Origin: an uncultured Pelagibacteraceae bacterium
Lineage (GTDB): Bacteria > Pseudomonadota > Alphaproteobacteria > Pelagibacterales > Pelagibacteraceae
Length of the DNA stretch: 64,000 nt
Reading direction: 5' to 3'
Assembly (NCBI GenBank): GCA_902591535.1
Contig: CACJBA010000002.1
Coordinates: 1 to 64,000 of the forward strand
Shown here: positions 21,545-30,936 of the stretch, piece by piece
Position numbering within the stretch: position 1 is the first letter of the stretch
How the letters are laid out: every line of letters begins with the position of its first letter
Notes under the pieces: generated by a model
The model's database searches: none
Seen by the model: only the letters and a program-made list of their open reading frames with translations
Told to the model about the DNA's origin: nothing
Program-made: the position numbers and the translations under genes

Positions 21545-21723
21545 AAAAAGTTGAAATTACAGATGATACCGGAAATAAAATTAAAGTTGATATTAAAAAA
21601 TTTAAAGAACATTTAGATGAATATCACTTAAATGGATCAAGTATACATGAAGAGAACGGGCATTACTTTACAGTAGACCAAAAATTTAGAAATAAAATAA
21701 ATAGCTTATATGAACAAGAATAA
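21541..21723 (+). CDS. Small conserved-context protein between livH and livM, function unknown
   Basis: This 60-residue soluble, charged protein is not one I recognise. It has no membrane segment or Cys, and looks like a short beta hairpin (KVEITDDTGNKIKVD) followed by helix and a tail. Its ATG overlaps the livH stop by 4 bases and its end overlaps the livM start by 14 bases, so it is translationally coupled to both, which argues that it is a real gene. It might be a transporter accessory or regulatory peptide, but this rests on position only. Confidence 0.7.
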   Translation: MKKVEITDDTGNKIKVDIKKFKEHLDEYHLNGSSIHEENGHYFTVDQKFRNKINSLYEQE

Positions 21724-22762
21724 TTTAATTTTATATTTTGGTATTTTAATTTTTGGTTTAGCTGCTCCATTTTTATTTCCAGCTTTCAAAGTTCAGCTAT
21801 CAATACTTTGTGTGTTGATTGTTCTTGCTACTACATGGAATATCCAGGGTGGTGAGATGGGTTATAATTCATTTGGAAATATTTTATTTTACGGTCTAGG
21901 AATGTATCTTTGTGCGTCAGTTCAAGTTGGAATGTTTTTTCCATTAGCAGAATGGACTGAGAGCGGAGGTGAAAAAACATTTGTTCATACTCCTACCCAA
22001 TTTTTTCAAGGAATGGCCGTTGGGTTGGTTGTTGCAGCTATAGTTCCAACCATTGTTGCTGGTTTAATTGGATATTCTATTCTAGGTTTAAGAGGACATT
22101 ACTTTGCAATATGTACATTGGGTTTAGGAGTTGCTGCAGGTGAAATTTCTGGTGGAATAGAAATTATTGGAGCAGGTCAAGGCTTTACTACACCACCATT
22201 CCCAGATGTTGGTAGTTTAGAAGCTAGAGGAGAATTTTTTTATTTCTTAAGTTTCTTTACTTTAATTTTGACATTCATTGCAGTGCGTTCAATTTATTCA
22301 ACGAGATTTAAATTAATACTTAATGCTATCAGAGATAATGAAGATAAAGCTGAAGCAATGGGTATTGAAACAATGAAATATAAAATTATTGGCTGGATGA
22401 TCTCAGCTTTCTTTTGTGGATTGGCTGGTGGAATAATGGGTGGATTAGTTGGTTACATAGACTCTACGGACGTTGCGTTTGATGGAAGAGAAATGGGAGT
22501 GTTCATGGTATTGATGGCAATACTTGGTGGAAAAGGAACACTCTGGGGTCCAATTATAGGTGCAACTATATTTCATATATTTAAAGAGGGTTTTTGGACA
22601 TTCTTTTTAGGTTGGCAGTATGTTGCTCTTGGAGTTTTGATTGTTGTAATTGTAATTTATTTCCCAGAAGGAATTATGGGATGGTTAAGAGAAAAATATC
22701 CTGAACGATTTGGAGAAGTAGTGGATGAAAAGGATCGTAAAGCACAGGTAGAACTTAAATGA
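21710..22762 (+). CDS. livM: Branched-chain-type ABC permease, LivM family
   Basis: This 350-residue membrane protein has about ten helices. It carries the LivM segment 'LRGHYFAICTLGLGVAAGEI', the coupling loop 'LILNAIRDNEDKAEAMGIE', and 'GGKGTLWGPIIGA' near the end. A charged tail follows the last helix. Its start lies within the 60-residue gene and its stop overlaps livG by 4 bases. Confidence 0.92.
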   Translation: MNKNNLILYFGILIFGLAAPFLFPAFKVQLSILCVLIVLATTWNIQGGEMGYNSFGNILFYGLGMYLCASVQVGMFFPLAEWTESGGEKTFVHTPTQFFQGMAVGLVVAAIVPTIVAGLIGYSILGLRGHYFAICTLGLGVAAGEISGGIEIIGAGQGFTTPPFPDVGSLEARGEFFYFLSFFTLILTFIAVRSIYSTRFKLILNAIRDNEDKAEAMGIETMKYKIIGWMISAFFCGLAGGIMGGLVGYIDSTDVAFDGREMGVFMVLMAILGGKGTLWGPIIGATIFHIFKEGFWTFFLGWQYVALGVLIVVIVIYFPEGIMGWLREKYPERFGEVVDEKDRKAQVELK

Positions 22763-23499
22763 GCATTTTAGAAGTAAGCAATGTAAGTAAATCATTTGGT
22801 GGTGTTAAAGCTAATGTTGATATCTCAATGAATGTTGAAAAAGGTAAAATAGTTGGATTAATTGGGCCAAACGGTTCGGGTAAAACTACATTGTTTAATT
22901 CAATTGTAGGGACTTACCCAATAGATAATGGATCTATTAAATTTAATGGTAAAGAAGTTTCTGAATTACCAGTTCCAGTAATTGCTAAGTTAGGACTGCT
23001 AAGAACTTTTCAACAAACTAGAATTTATGGAAAACTTAATTGCATAGAAAATATGCTTATTAGTCACAAAGGTAGTGATGCAAATTTAATGAAAATATTT
23101 TCTAAAATTCCAAAAGAATTAACTGAAAAAGCAGAAAATTTATTAAATTTTGTAGGATTATATCAAAAAAGAAAGTTAAGAGCTGGAGATCTATCTTTTG
23201 GTCAGCAAAAATTATTAGAACTCGCAATGGCATTAATGAATGAACCAGAAATGCTACTGCTAGACGAGCCTACCGCTGGAATTAATCCAACACTAATAAA
23301 TGGTATTATTGATAGATTAATTAAAGTAAATCAAGATTTTGGAATAACACTTTTGGTGATTGAACATAATATGAGAGTGATTATGCAATTAGCTGAAAAT
23401 ATTTTTTGTTTAGCTCATGGTAAAATGTTGGCTAATGGATCTCCAGATGAAATTAAAAACGATAAACGTGTCATTGATGCGTATTTAGGAGCACAATAA
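22759..23499 (+). CDS. livG: Branched-chain-type ABC ATPase, LivG family
   Basis: This is one of two cytoplasmic ATPases of the transporter, 246 residues. Walker A is GPNGSGKT, the signature region is LSFGQQKLLE (a variant of the usual LSGGQ), Walker B is LLLDEPTAG, and the switch His is in 'VIEHNM'. The last two are typical of LivG. The gene overlaps livM by 4 bases and livF by 1 base. Confidence 0.93.
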   Translation: MSILEVSNVSKSFGGVKANVDISMNVEKGKIVGLIGPNGSGKTTLFNSIVGTYPIDNGSIKFNGKEVSELPVPVIAKLGLLRTFQQTRIYGKLNCIENMLISHKGSDANLMKIFSKIPKELTEKAENLLNFVGLYQKRKLRAGDLSFGQQKLLELAMALMNEPEMLLLDEPTAGINPTLINGIIDRLIKVNQDFGITLLVIEHNMRVIMQLAENIFCLAHGKMLANGSPDEIKNDKRVIDAYLGAQ

Positions 23500-24284
23500 T
23501 GGCTAATCAATATGAAGTATTGGGAAAAGCTCCAACACCAGAAGATTTAAAAAAATTATCTCCAAACGAAGTTCATTTAACTATTAAAAATTTAAATGCA
23601 GGTTATGGAAAAATGGAAATTTTACATAACTTTGACTTATTTGTGAATAAAGCTCAGTCTTTATGTTTAATTGGACCTAATGGTGCAGGTAAATCTACAA
23701 TTCTTCATTCAATATATGGTTTTACAAATATTTTTTCTGGCCAAATTGAACTTGAGGGAAAAGAAATTACAAATCTTACCCCGGCAGAAAAATTAAAGTC
23801 GGTCGGTATAGCTTATATATTACAGGATAACTCTGTATTTCCAGATATGACAGTAGAGGAAAACTTATTAATGGGAGGATATATTAAAGAAAAAACAGAT
23901 GAGTCATATGAAGAGGCAGAAAGAATTTTTGAAAAGTATGAAAGGTTAAGAAATAGAAGAAACCAACCTGCAAAAGTTTTATCTGGTGGTGAGAGAAGAT
24001 TACTAGAAATATCTAGAGCGTTAGTTATGAAACCCTCAGTACTTTTAGTAGACGAACCGTCAATTGGACTTGAACCTAGATATATTGAAATGGTTTTTGA
24101 AATATTAAGAGATCTTCAGCAAAATGAGAAAAAAACAATCATTCTAGTTGAGCAAAATGCCAAAAAAGGATTGGAGTTTGCAGATATAGGATACGTTTTA
24201 GTATCTGGTCAAACTGCAATTGCAGGTAAAGGAGATGATTTACTTCAAAATCCTGATGTTGGTAGACTGTTCCTAGGTGGATAA
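23499..24284 (+). CDS. livF: Branched-chain-type ABC ATPase, LivF family
   Basis: This is the second ATPase, 261 residues, with an N-terminal extension of about 25 residues compared with the usual LivF. It has Walker A GPNGAGKS, signature LSGGERRLLE, Walker B LLVDEPSIGL, and the LivF-type 'LVEQNAKKGLEFADIGYVL' tail. The start overlaps the livG stop by one base, and the stop overlaps azlC by one base. Confidence 0.93.
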   Translation: MANQYEVLGKAPTPEDLKKLSPNEVHLTIKNLNAGYGKMEILHNFDLFVNKAQSLCLIGPNGAGKSTILHSIYGFTNIFSGQIELEGKEITNLTPAEKLKSVGIAYILQDNSVFPDMTVEENLLMGGYIKEKTDESYEEAERIFEKYERLRNRRNQPAKVLSGGERRLLEISRALVMKPSVLLVDEPSIGLEPRYIEMVFEILRDLQQNEKKTIILVEQNAKKGLEFADIGYVLVSGQTAIAGKGDDLLQNPDVGRLFLGG

Positions 24285-24988
24285 TGATCAATAAAAATTT
24301 TTTCTTTAAAGGATATAGATCTATATTTACTCATGATAGTCCAGCTATAGCTCTTACTTGTTGTTTTATAGCTATAGGGGCTCTATTTAAAAATTTAGGT
24401 TTCAATATCCAGGAAAGTATTTTTTCAACTGTTTTAACTTACGCTTTACCTGGGTCATTGGTAATGGCAGAGTCCATGTTAATTGGTGCATCCTTATTAA
24501 ATATTTTTTTAGCGGTTTGGTTTGTTAACGCAAGACTTTATCCGATGGCTGTATCTTTATTTCCATTAATGATGCACAAAAGTCAACCTAAGTGGAAGTA
24601 TTACTTTTCTTGTCATTTCATTGCTGTTTCTGCATGGCTTATAATGAAAAGTAATTACAAAAAAATTCCAAAAGAACACAGAATTGATTACTGGATTGGT
24701 ATCGGAAGCGCGACTGTAAGTGTATCTGTTATTGGAACATTTATAGGTTTCTCTTTTTCAGAGTATTTAAATAAAGACATGATGATGGGATTAGCAATCC
24801 TTAATCCAGTTTATTTTTTATGCATGATGGTTGGAGCATCTAAGACTATACCAGTAACTCTATCAGTTTTGCTCGGAACCATATTAGGACCAATTATTTA
24901 TTTATTCTCTCCAGAGTGGTCAATTTTGTTAGCAGGTGTAATGGGTGGAACTATAGCTTATTTAGTAGGAGAGCACAGTGTCAGCTAA
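24284..24988 (+). CDS. azlC: Branched-chain amino acid exporter subunit, AzlC family
   Basis: AzlC with AzlD exports branched-chain amino acids in characterised bacteria. The 234-residue protein has several membrane helices and the family segment 'AMVMAESMLIGA'-like region near residue 60 followed by 'NARLYPMAVSLFPLM'. It is coupled to livF by a one-base overlap, placing an exporter on the same transcript as an importer. It overlaps azlD by 11 bases. Confidence 0.87.
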   Translation: MINKNFFFKGYRSIFTHDSPAIALTCCFIAIGALFKNLGFNIQESIFSTVLTYALPGSLVMAESMLIGASLLNIFLAVWFVNARLYPMAVSLFPLMMHKSQPKWKYYFSCHFIAVSAWLIMKSNYKKIPKEHRIDYWIGIGSATVSVSVIGTFIGFSFSEYLNKDMMMGLAILNPVYFLCMMVGASKTIPVTLSVLLGTILGPIIYLFSPEWSILLAGVMGGTIAYLVGEHSVS

Positions 24989-25301
24989 TATTGTTTATGC
25001 AATCCTTGTTACGTCACTAGCAACATTTTTGTCTAGATTTTTGGGCGCTCTTACATCAGAAGGTATAAAAGAAACATCTAAACTTTTTAAGTGGTTTAAT
25101 TGTTTGGCTTATGCAACCTTAGCAGCACTAATAGCTAGAACTATAATTTTTCCTGCTGGTGTTTTAGTAGATGCTAGTTATTCAAGCAGGTTTGTTGTTG
25201 TGCTGTTATCTTTAGTCGTTTTTTTTATTTCAAAGAAAAACTTTGTTTATCCAACAATTTTCTCAGCTATTTGTATGGCAATACTTAATAATTATATCTG
25301 A
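24978..25301 (+). CDS. azlD: Branched-chain amino acid exporter subunit, AzlD family
   Basis: This small (107-residue) partner of AzlC has three or four helices. The GTG at 24978 lies within the end of azlC and gives a normal AzlD N-terminus. The call rests on size, hydrophobicity and adjacency to azlC. A short gap separates it from glaH. Confidence 0.85.
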   Translation: MSANIVYAILVTSLATFLSRFLGALTSEGIKETSKLFKWFNCLAYATLAALIARTIIFPAGVLVDASYSSRFVVVLLSLVVFFISKKNFVYPTIFSAICMAILNNYI

Positions 25302-25340
25302 TTAGATTGATTTATAAAATGAGGTAAAATAAAATTTAGA

Positions 25341-26252
25341 ATGCAAAAAATTACAGGTATAGATATTCAAGAGCATGACCAATCGAATAGAATTGTAAAG
25401 ATTAGTTTAGAAAACGATTTTATAGATAAATTAATTTTCCCTTTCAACAAATTTGATTTAACAGCATTAGAGCTAAAACCATTTACAAGATTTACTTTAG
25501 CAAAAAGTTTAGATGATTTAACAAATAATAAATTAAGTGAATTAATGAATTCAATCATTAGAGATAGATCAACCGGTTGTTTTATAATAGGACCAAAAAA
25601 TATAACTGCAAAAATAAATGATACCTTTTTAGTTAAGTTATCAACTGCAATAGCTCATCTCATCGGCATACCAAATCATGATGCAATGGCAGGAAAATAT
25701 TATGCTCGTTTTCATGTAAAACACGAGGATACAAGCGACTCATATTTAAGAAAGGCTTATAGAAATATGGATCTTCACACAGATGGAACATATGTAAAAG
25801 AGGTTACAGATTGGTTAATTATGACAAAGATTGATGAGCAAAATGTAGAAGGAGGCGAAACTGCAATGTTACACCTTGATGATTGGGAACATTGTGAGGA
25901 CTTGTTTAACGATCCAGTAGGAAAGCAGAATTTTGTTTGGGGATCACCAAAAAGTAAAAATATTGATTATAAAGTTGAACACCCTGTTTTTTTTGCTGAT
26001 AATGAAGGTAGGCCAACAATTTCTTACATAGACCAATTTCCTGAACCTCAAAATATGGAACAAGGAAATTTTTTACAAAGATTATCTGATGGACTAGAGG
26101 AGAGTAAAAATAAAATAATAACAAAATTGCCTGTCGGATATTCTGTGATTGCAAATAATTATTTTTGGCTTCATGGTAGAAAACCTTTTAAAGAAAATAA
26201 GGAATTAAGCAGAGAATTACTAAGAATTAGAGGTTCTTTTTTTGTTAATTAA
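25341..26252 (+). CDS. glaH: Glutarate 2-hydroxylase (CsiD family)
   Basis: GlaH is an Fe(II)/2-oxoglutarate oxygenase that turns glutarate into L-2-hydroxyglutarate in lysine breakdown. The 303-residue protein shows the iron triad H146-T-D148 and H278, with 2-oxoglutarate-binding Arg near 295-297. The spacing equals that I recall for E. coli CsiD with an offset of 14. The surrounding segments 'MDLHTDGTY', 'DEQN..GG' and 'LHLDDWEH' are characteristic. The usual partner L-2-hydroxyglutarate oxidase (lhgO) and gabDT are absent here; the neighbours are azlCD and a proC-like gene. Confidence 0.88.
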   Translation: MQKITGIDIQEHDQSNRIVKISLENDFIDKLIFPFNKFDLTALELKPFTRFTLAKSLDDLTNNKLSELMNSIIRDRSTGCFIIGPKNITAKINDTFLVKLSTAIAHLIGIPNHDAMAGKYYARFHVKHEDTSDSYLRKAYRNMDLHTDGTYVKEVTDWLIMTKIDEQNVEGGETAMLHLDDWEHCEDLFNDPVGKQNFVWGSPKSKNIDYKVEHPVFFADNEGRPTISYIDQFPEPQNMEQGNFLQRLSDGLEESKNKIITKLPVGYSVIANNYFWLHGRKPFKENKELSRELLRIRGSFFVN

Positions 26253-26284
26253 TTCAATATAATCAATATAAAGTAACCAAAATT

Positions 26285-27052
26285 ATGATTTTAGGTTTTA
26301 TTGGCACAGGAAAAATTGCATCTTCAGTAATTACTGGAATATGTAAATCAAATATTTCATATAAAAAAATAATTATTTCACCAAGAAATAAAAAAATAGC
26401 AAAAGGTTTAAAAAGAAAGTTTAAAAAAATAGTTATTGCTAAAAATAATCAACAAATTGTAGATCAGTCTAATTGGGTATTTTTATCTGTGACACCAACT
26501 GTTGGCGAAAAAATTATAAAAGATTTAAAATTTAAATCTAAACAAACCATTGTTAGCTTTATCTCTACTATAACTTTGTCAGAATTAAAAAAAGCAATTA
26601 AAGTAAAAGCAAAAATTGTAAGGGCAATACCTTTACCTCCAATTTCATTAAAAAAAGGTCCTGTACCTATTTGTCCTCCTAATCCAAAAGTAAAAGCATT
26701 TTTCAATAATTTGGGAACAACAGTAGAAATTAAAAATGAAAAATCTTCTATTAATTTTTGGTCAACTTCAGGAATGATGGCACCTTTTTATGAAATGTTA
26801 AGAGTGATGACGGATTGGTTGGTAAAAAGAGGAGTAAAAAGAAACAATGCTCAAAAATATATTACTTCTTTATTTTTAGCTTTATCTGAAGATGCGGTAG
26901 TAAATTCAAAAGAAAATTTAAAAAATTTAGTTAAAGAATCTCAAACACCAAAAGGATTAAACGAGCAAGGTGTAAAAGAATTAACTAAGGCTGGATTTTA
27001 TAAATCTCTTGAAAAAACTTTAAATAGCATTCACCGAAGATTAAATAAATAA
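26285..27052 (+). CDS. Pyrroline-5-carboxylate reductase-like oxidoreductase
   Basis: This 255-residue protein has an N-terminal Rossmann domain (GFIGTGKIASSVI) and a helical C-terminal domain like ProC. The conserved ProC substrate loop near the C-terminus is only loosely matched ('SQTPKGLNEQGVKEL' versus the usual 'TSPGGTT' type), so it may be a paralogue acting on another cyclic imine or oxo-acid. It sits between glaH and the second Liv operon and is unusually rich in Lys. Confidence 0.75.
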   Translation: MILGFIGTGKIASSVITGICKSNISYKKIIISPRNKKIAKGLKRKFKKIVIAKNNQQIVDQSNWVFLSVTPTVGEKIIKDLKFKSKQTIVSFISTITLSELKKAIKVKAKIVRAIPLPPISLKKGPVPICPPNPKVKAFFNNLGTTVEIKNEKSSINFWSTSGMMAPFYEMLRVMTDWLVKRGVKRNNAQKYITSLFLALSEDAVVNSKENLKNLVKESQTPKGLNEQGVKELTKAGFYKSLEKTLNSIHRRLNK

Positions 27053-27057
27053 TTTAA

Positions 27058-27846
27058 ATGTCTGAGAATATTTTAGAGATTAATAATTTAAGCAAATATT
27101 TTGGTGGATTAGCTGCTGTTTCTGATTGTTCTATTAAAGTAAAAAGAGGAACAATAACAGGCATCATTGGACCTAATGGATCTGGCAAAACAACTTTATT
27201 TAATTTAATTGCTGGAAACCTCAAATCATCAGGTGGAAATGTATTATTTGATGAGGAAAATATTACAGACGTTCCATCATATGAGTTATTTTCTAAAGGA
27301 TTGCTTAGAACATTTCAAATAGCGCATGAGTTTTCAAATTTATCTGTTTTAGAAAATTTAATGATGGTTCCTGGAAATCAATCTGGAGAAAAAATAATGA
27401 CTGCATTATTTAAACCAGGTTTAGTTGCACAAGAAGAAGCTGTAGTTAAAGAAAAAGCAAAAGAAGTTGTTGAATTTTTAAATCTAGGGCATTTATCGAA
27501 TGAGCTTGCTGGAAATCTTTCAGGTGGACAAAAAAAATTGTTAGAGCTTGGAAGAACTATGATGGTTGATGCAAAATTAGTATTATTAGACGAAGTAGGG
27601 GCTGGAGTGAATAGAACTTTATTAAAAGATCTTGGAACCGCAATAGAAAAGTTAAATAAAGAAAAAGGTTATACTTTTTGCATGATCGAGCATGATATGG
27701 ATTTCATTGGAAGGTTGTGTGATCCAGTAATTGTAATGGCTGAAGGATCAGTTTTGTTTGAAGGAAGTGTTGAGGAAGCAAAAAAAGATGAAAAAGTTAT
27801 CGAAAGTTATCTTGGTAGAGGATCAAAATTAAAGGATACAAATTAA
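27058..27846 (+). CDS. livG: Branched-chain-type ABC ATPase, LivG family (second transporter)
   Basis: This 262-residue ATPase has Walker A GPNGSGKT, signature LSGGQKKLLELG, a Walker B ending LLDEVGAGV (Asp-Glu-Val rather than the usual Asp-Glu-Pro), and 'MIEHDMDFIG'. It opens a second Liv operon in the order G-F-H-M, unlike the first operon (H-M-G-F). It overlaps the next ATPase gene by one base. Its binding protein is probably the convergent gene at 32205-33386. Confidence 0.92.
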   Translation: MSENILEINNLSKYFGGLAAVSDCSIKVKRGTITGIIGPNGSGKTTLFNLIAGNLKSSGGNVLFDEENITDVPSYELFSKGLLRTFQIAHEFSNLSVLENLMMVPGNQSGEKIMTALFKPGLVAQEEAVVKEKAKEVVEFLNLGHLSNELAGNLSGGQKKLLELGRTMMVDAKLVLLDEVGAGVNRTLLKDLGTAIEKLNKEKGYTFCMIEHDMDFIGRLCDPVIVMAEGSVLFEGSVEEAKKDEKVIESYLGRGSKLKDTN

Positions 27847-28553
27847 TGGCATATTTTGAGGGAATAGAAATGACAGGCGGATACGGTAATGGTCCTGATA
27901 TAATTAGCTCGTGTTCTGTTGAAGTAAATAAAGGAGAGATAGTTTCCATTCTAGGACCTAATGGTGCTGGTAAATCAACTGCTATGAAAGCTATGTTGGG
28001 TTTGCTGAATTTAAAATCTGGATCAGTAAAAATTGATGGTAAGGATATTTCAAAATTAACTCCCCAAGATAGAGTTAAACAAGGCATTTCTTTTGTGCCC
28101 CAAACAAAAAATGTATTTGCAGGTATGACAGTTGAAGAAAATTTAGAAATGGGCGCATTCCTTGTTGAGGATGAAATCAAAAATATTATTGAGGAAATTT
28201 ATGAGTTGTTTCCAATTTTAAGAGAGAAAAGAAATCAGATGGTTGGTGAACTTTCTGGAGGTCAAAGACAACAAGTAGCTCTTGGTAGAGCTTTAATGAT
28301 TAAGCCTACGGTTTTGATGCTAGATGAACCAACTGCTGGTGTGTCACCAATTGTTATGGATGAATTATTTGATCATATTGTAAAAGTAAAAAGAACAAAT
28401 GTTGCAATTTTAATGGTAGAGCAGAATGCAAAACAAGCCTTGAGTATTTCTGATAGAGGCTACGTACTAGTTACTGGAGAAAATCGTTACTCAGGAACAG
28501 GAAAAGAATTGTTAGACGATCCAAGAGTAAGAAGCTCTTTTTTGGGAGGGTAA
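27846..28553 (+). CDS. livF: Branched-chain-type ABC ATPase, LivF family (second transporter)
   Basis: This 235-residue ATPase has Walker A GPNGAGKS, signature LSGGQRQQVALGRAL, Walker B LMLDEPTAGVSP and the 'MVEQNAKQALSISDRGYVL' tail. Length and motifs are standard. It starts on the last base of the preceding ATPase gene and abuts the LivH-type gene with no gap. Confidence 0.93.
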   Translation: MAYFEGIEMTGGYGNGPDIISSCSVEVNKGEIVSILGPNGAGKSTAMKAMLGLLNLKSGSVKIDGKDISKLTPQDRVKQGISFVPQTKNVFAGMTVEENLEMGAFLVEDEIKNIIEEIYELFPILREKRNQMVGELSGGQRQQVALGRALMIKPTVLMLDEPTAGVSPIVMDELFDHIVKVKRTNVAILMVEQNAKQALSISDRGYVLVTGENRYSGTGKELLDDPRVRSSFLGG

Positions 28554-29564
28554 ATGGATTTTGTAAATGCGATAATTCTTTTGTTAAATTATATTTTTAT
28601 TCCTGCATTAACTTATGGATCTCAATTAGCACTGGGTGCAATATTTGTAACATTAATCTACGGAATTTTAAGATTTGCAAACTTTGCAACTGGCGACATG
28701 ATGTCTTTTGGAACCATGATGACAATTTTATTTACATGGTATTTTCAATCTTTAGGTGTTTCGTTAGGTGTTTTGCCTACTGCTTTATTAGCTATTCCTT
28801 TTGGAATTATTTTTATGATTCTTTACATGCTTTTAATTGATAAATTTGTATTTAAATATTACAGAAACCAAAAAAGTCCCCCAGTTCAATTTGCGATGGT
28901 AAGTATTGGTGTAATGTTTGTAACACAAGCAGTGGTAAGAATTATTATTGGACCTGGAGATAGAAGATTTTTTGATGGAGAAAAATTTATTATTAAAGCT
29001 CGTGAATTCAAAGAGATGACGGGTTTAAATGAGGGTCTTGCATTAAAATCAACTCAAGTGATAACTATTTTTGTAACAATAGTTTTAGTTTCTTTATTGT
29101 TTTGGTTTTTAAATAGAACAAAAACTGGAAAAAGTATGAAAGCTTATTCTGACAATGAGGATCTAGCTTTGCTTTCAGGTATTGATCCAAAAAAAATAGT
29201 TATAGTTACATGGGTAATTGCAGGAATTTTAGCTACTATAGGTGGTGCTTTATACGGTTTAGATAAAAGCTTTAAACCGTTTACTTATTTCAACAATATG
29301 CTTCCTATTTTTGCTGCTGCAATAGTTGGAGGAATTGGAAACCCATTTGGAGCTTTTTTAGGTGGATATGTAATTGCTTTTTCTGAAATACTGCTCACCT
29401 ACGCATATAAAAAATTCTTTATGTATATTTTACCAGAAAGCATGGAGCCAAACACTTTAGTTCAATTACTGTCTACAGATTATAAGTTTGCGGTCTCATT
29501 TTCTATTCTTGTAATTGTGTTAATTTATCGACCTTCGGGAATATTTAAGGGGAAAGTATTGTGA
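28554..29564 (+). CDS. livH: Branched-chain-type ABC permease, LivH family (second transporter)
   Basis: This 336-residue permease has 'LIYGILRFANFATGDMMSFG' at the N-terminal family motif and 'RTKTGKSMKAYSDNEDLALLSGIDP' as the coupling loop. It is about 40 residues longer than the first LivH in this window because of an extra loop near residues 135-165. The stop overlaps the LivM-type gene by 4 bases. Confidence 0.92.
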   Translation: MDFVNAIILLLNYIFIPALTYGSQLALGAIFVTLIYGILRFANFATGDMMSFGTMMTILFTWYFQSLGVSLGVLPTALLAIPFGIIFMILYMLLIDKFVFKYYRNQKSPPVQFAMVSIGVMFVTQAVVRIIIGPGDRRFFDGEKFIIKAREFKEMTGLNEGLALKSTQVITIFVTIVLVSLLFWFLNRTKTGKSMKAYSDNEDLALLSGIDPKKIVIVTWVIAGILATIGGALYGLDKSFKPFTYFNNMLPIFAAAIVGGIGNPFGAFLGGYVIAFSEILLTYAYKKFFMYILPESMEPNTLVQLLSTDYKFAVSFSILVIVLIYRPSGIFKGKVL

Positions 29565-30931
29565 GAAAAAATTTAAATGTAATTGCAGCTTATAGCATCA
29601 TGATGGTGCTTATTCTGATGGTTGGTATATTTCAATCTTGGAATATAGCGTTATCAATATTTAATCTTTGTTTGATTTCTGCAGTTATGACAATGGGTGC
29701 GAATATTCAATGGGGCTATGCTGGTTTAATTAATTTTGGAATTATGGGATATACAGCTTTAGGTGGTTTAGCTGCTGTATTAATATCTGTAGACCCAGTT
29801 CAAGAAGCCTGGAGCGCTGGAGGCTTTGATATTCTTATGTCGTTATGGCTGATTATAGTCATGGTGCTAGTTATAAGATTTATTTTAAAAAGATTTGAAA
29901 AATCAAAAGTAAGAACCTACAGCATAGCTGCAATAATTATTTCTGGTATTTTACTAATTAGGTTCTCTGCTGAGCCAGGTATAGAAGCAATTGAAGCAGT
30001 TGATCCAGCTAAAACTGGTTTCCTAGGAGGATTTGGATTACCAATTATATTTTCATGGATTGTAGGAGCATTTTTTGCGGGTGGATTAGCTTTTATAGTT
30101 GGAAAAGTTGCACTTGGTCTTAGAGCAGATTATTTAGCTATCGCAACTCTTCTTATTTCTGAAATTGTTATAGCAATTATTAAACATGAAGATTGGCTCA
30201 CAAGAGGTGTAAAAAATGTAATCGGTTTGAAGAGACCTGCTCCTTATGAAGTAGACCTACAAACAACAGATTGGTTTATAAACTTAGTTGCAAAGTTTAA
30301 CTCTGGAAAATTAGGTTTGATTGAAAATTTAGCTGATCGACAAGCTGCGTTAAATCAACTTGTTATTGAAGGTTCATCAGTTTTTGTAAAATTATGTTAT
30401 TCAGGATTATTCTTGGTGGTAGTTATTATTCTTCTGATTTTGACACAAAAAGCACTTTATTCTCCTTGGGGAAGAATGATGAGAGCAATAAGAGATAATG
30501 AGGAAGCTGCAAACGCAATGGGTAAAAATGTTGTTAAACAACATTTACTAATTTTTATTTTAGGATCAGCTATAGTTGGTATAGCTGGTGCTATGTTAGT
30601 TACTCAAGACGGTTTGTTTACGCCAGGAAGTTATAGACCTATGAGATACACTTTTTTAATATGGGTGATGGTTATTGTTGGAGGAAGTGGAAATAATTTT
30701 GGAGCAATTCTTGGTGGGTTTGTTGTTTGGTTCTTATGGATTGAAGCAGCACCAATTTCTTTATTCTTAATAAACTTTTTCACAGCTGGAATTCCTGAAA
30801 CCAATGCACTTAAAGCTCACTTAATAGAAAGTGTTCCTTATTTTAGATTTTTAATGATGGGATTAGGACTGTTATTCATAATGAGGTATAGACCTAAAGG
30901 TATACTTCCTGAAAAAATAGAAATAAAGTAA
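29561..30931 (+). CDS. livM: Branched-chain-type ABC permease, LivM family, enlarged (second transporter)
   Basis: This 456-residue permease is about 100 residues longer than the first LivM. The extra length lies in an N-terminal pair of helices around residues 95-130 and a soluble loop at about 215-265 that precedes the C-terminal part. Family segments are 'LGLRADYLAIATLLISEIV', 'MRAIRDNEEAANAMGKN' and 'GGSGNNFGAILGG'. It starts with GTG at 29561. The enlargement suggests a substrate different from the first transporter's. Confidence 0.9.
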   Translation: MRKNLNVIAAYSIMMVLILMVGIFQSWNIALSIFNLCLISAVMTMGANIQWGYAGLINFGIMGYTALGGLAAVLISVDPVQEAWSAGGFDILMSLWLIIVMVLVIRFILKRFEKSKVRTYSIAAIIISGILLIRFSAEPGIEAIEAVDPAKTGFLGGFGLPIIFSWIVGAFFAGGLAFIVGKVALGLRADYLAIATLLISEIVIAIIKHEDWLTRGVKNVIGLKRPAPYEVDLQTTDWFINLVAKFNSGKLGLIENLADRQAALNQLVIEGSSVFVKLCYSGLFLVVVIILLILTQKALYSPWGRMMRAIRDNEEAANAMGKNVVKQHLLIFILGSAIVGIAGAMLVTQDGLFTPGSYRPMRYTFLIWVMVIVGGSGNNFGAILGGFVVWFLWIEAAPISLFLINFFTAGIPETNALKAHLIESVPYFRFLMMGLGLLFIMRYRPKGILPEKIEIK

Positions 30932-30936
30932 GCGAA

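Noticed and set aside
27797-28180. A 127-codon - strand frame over the second LivF-type ATPase
   Set aside because: It is antisense to a clear ABC ATPase with intact motifs.
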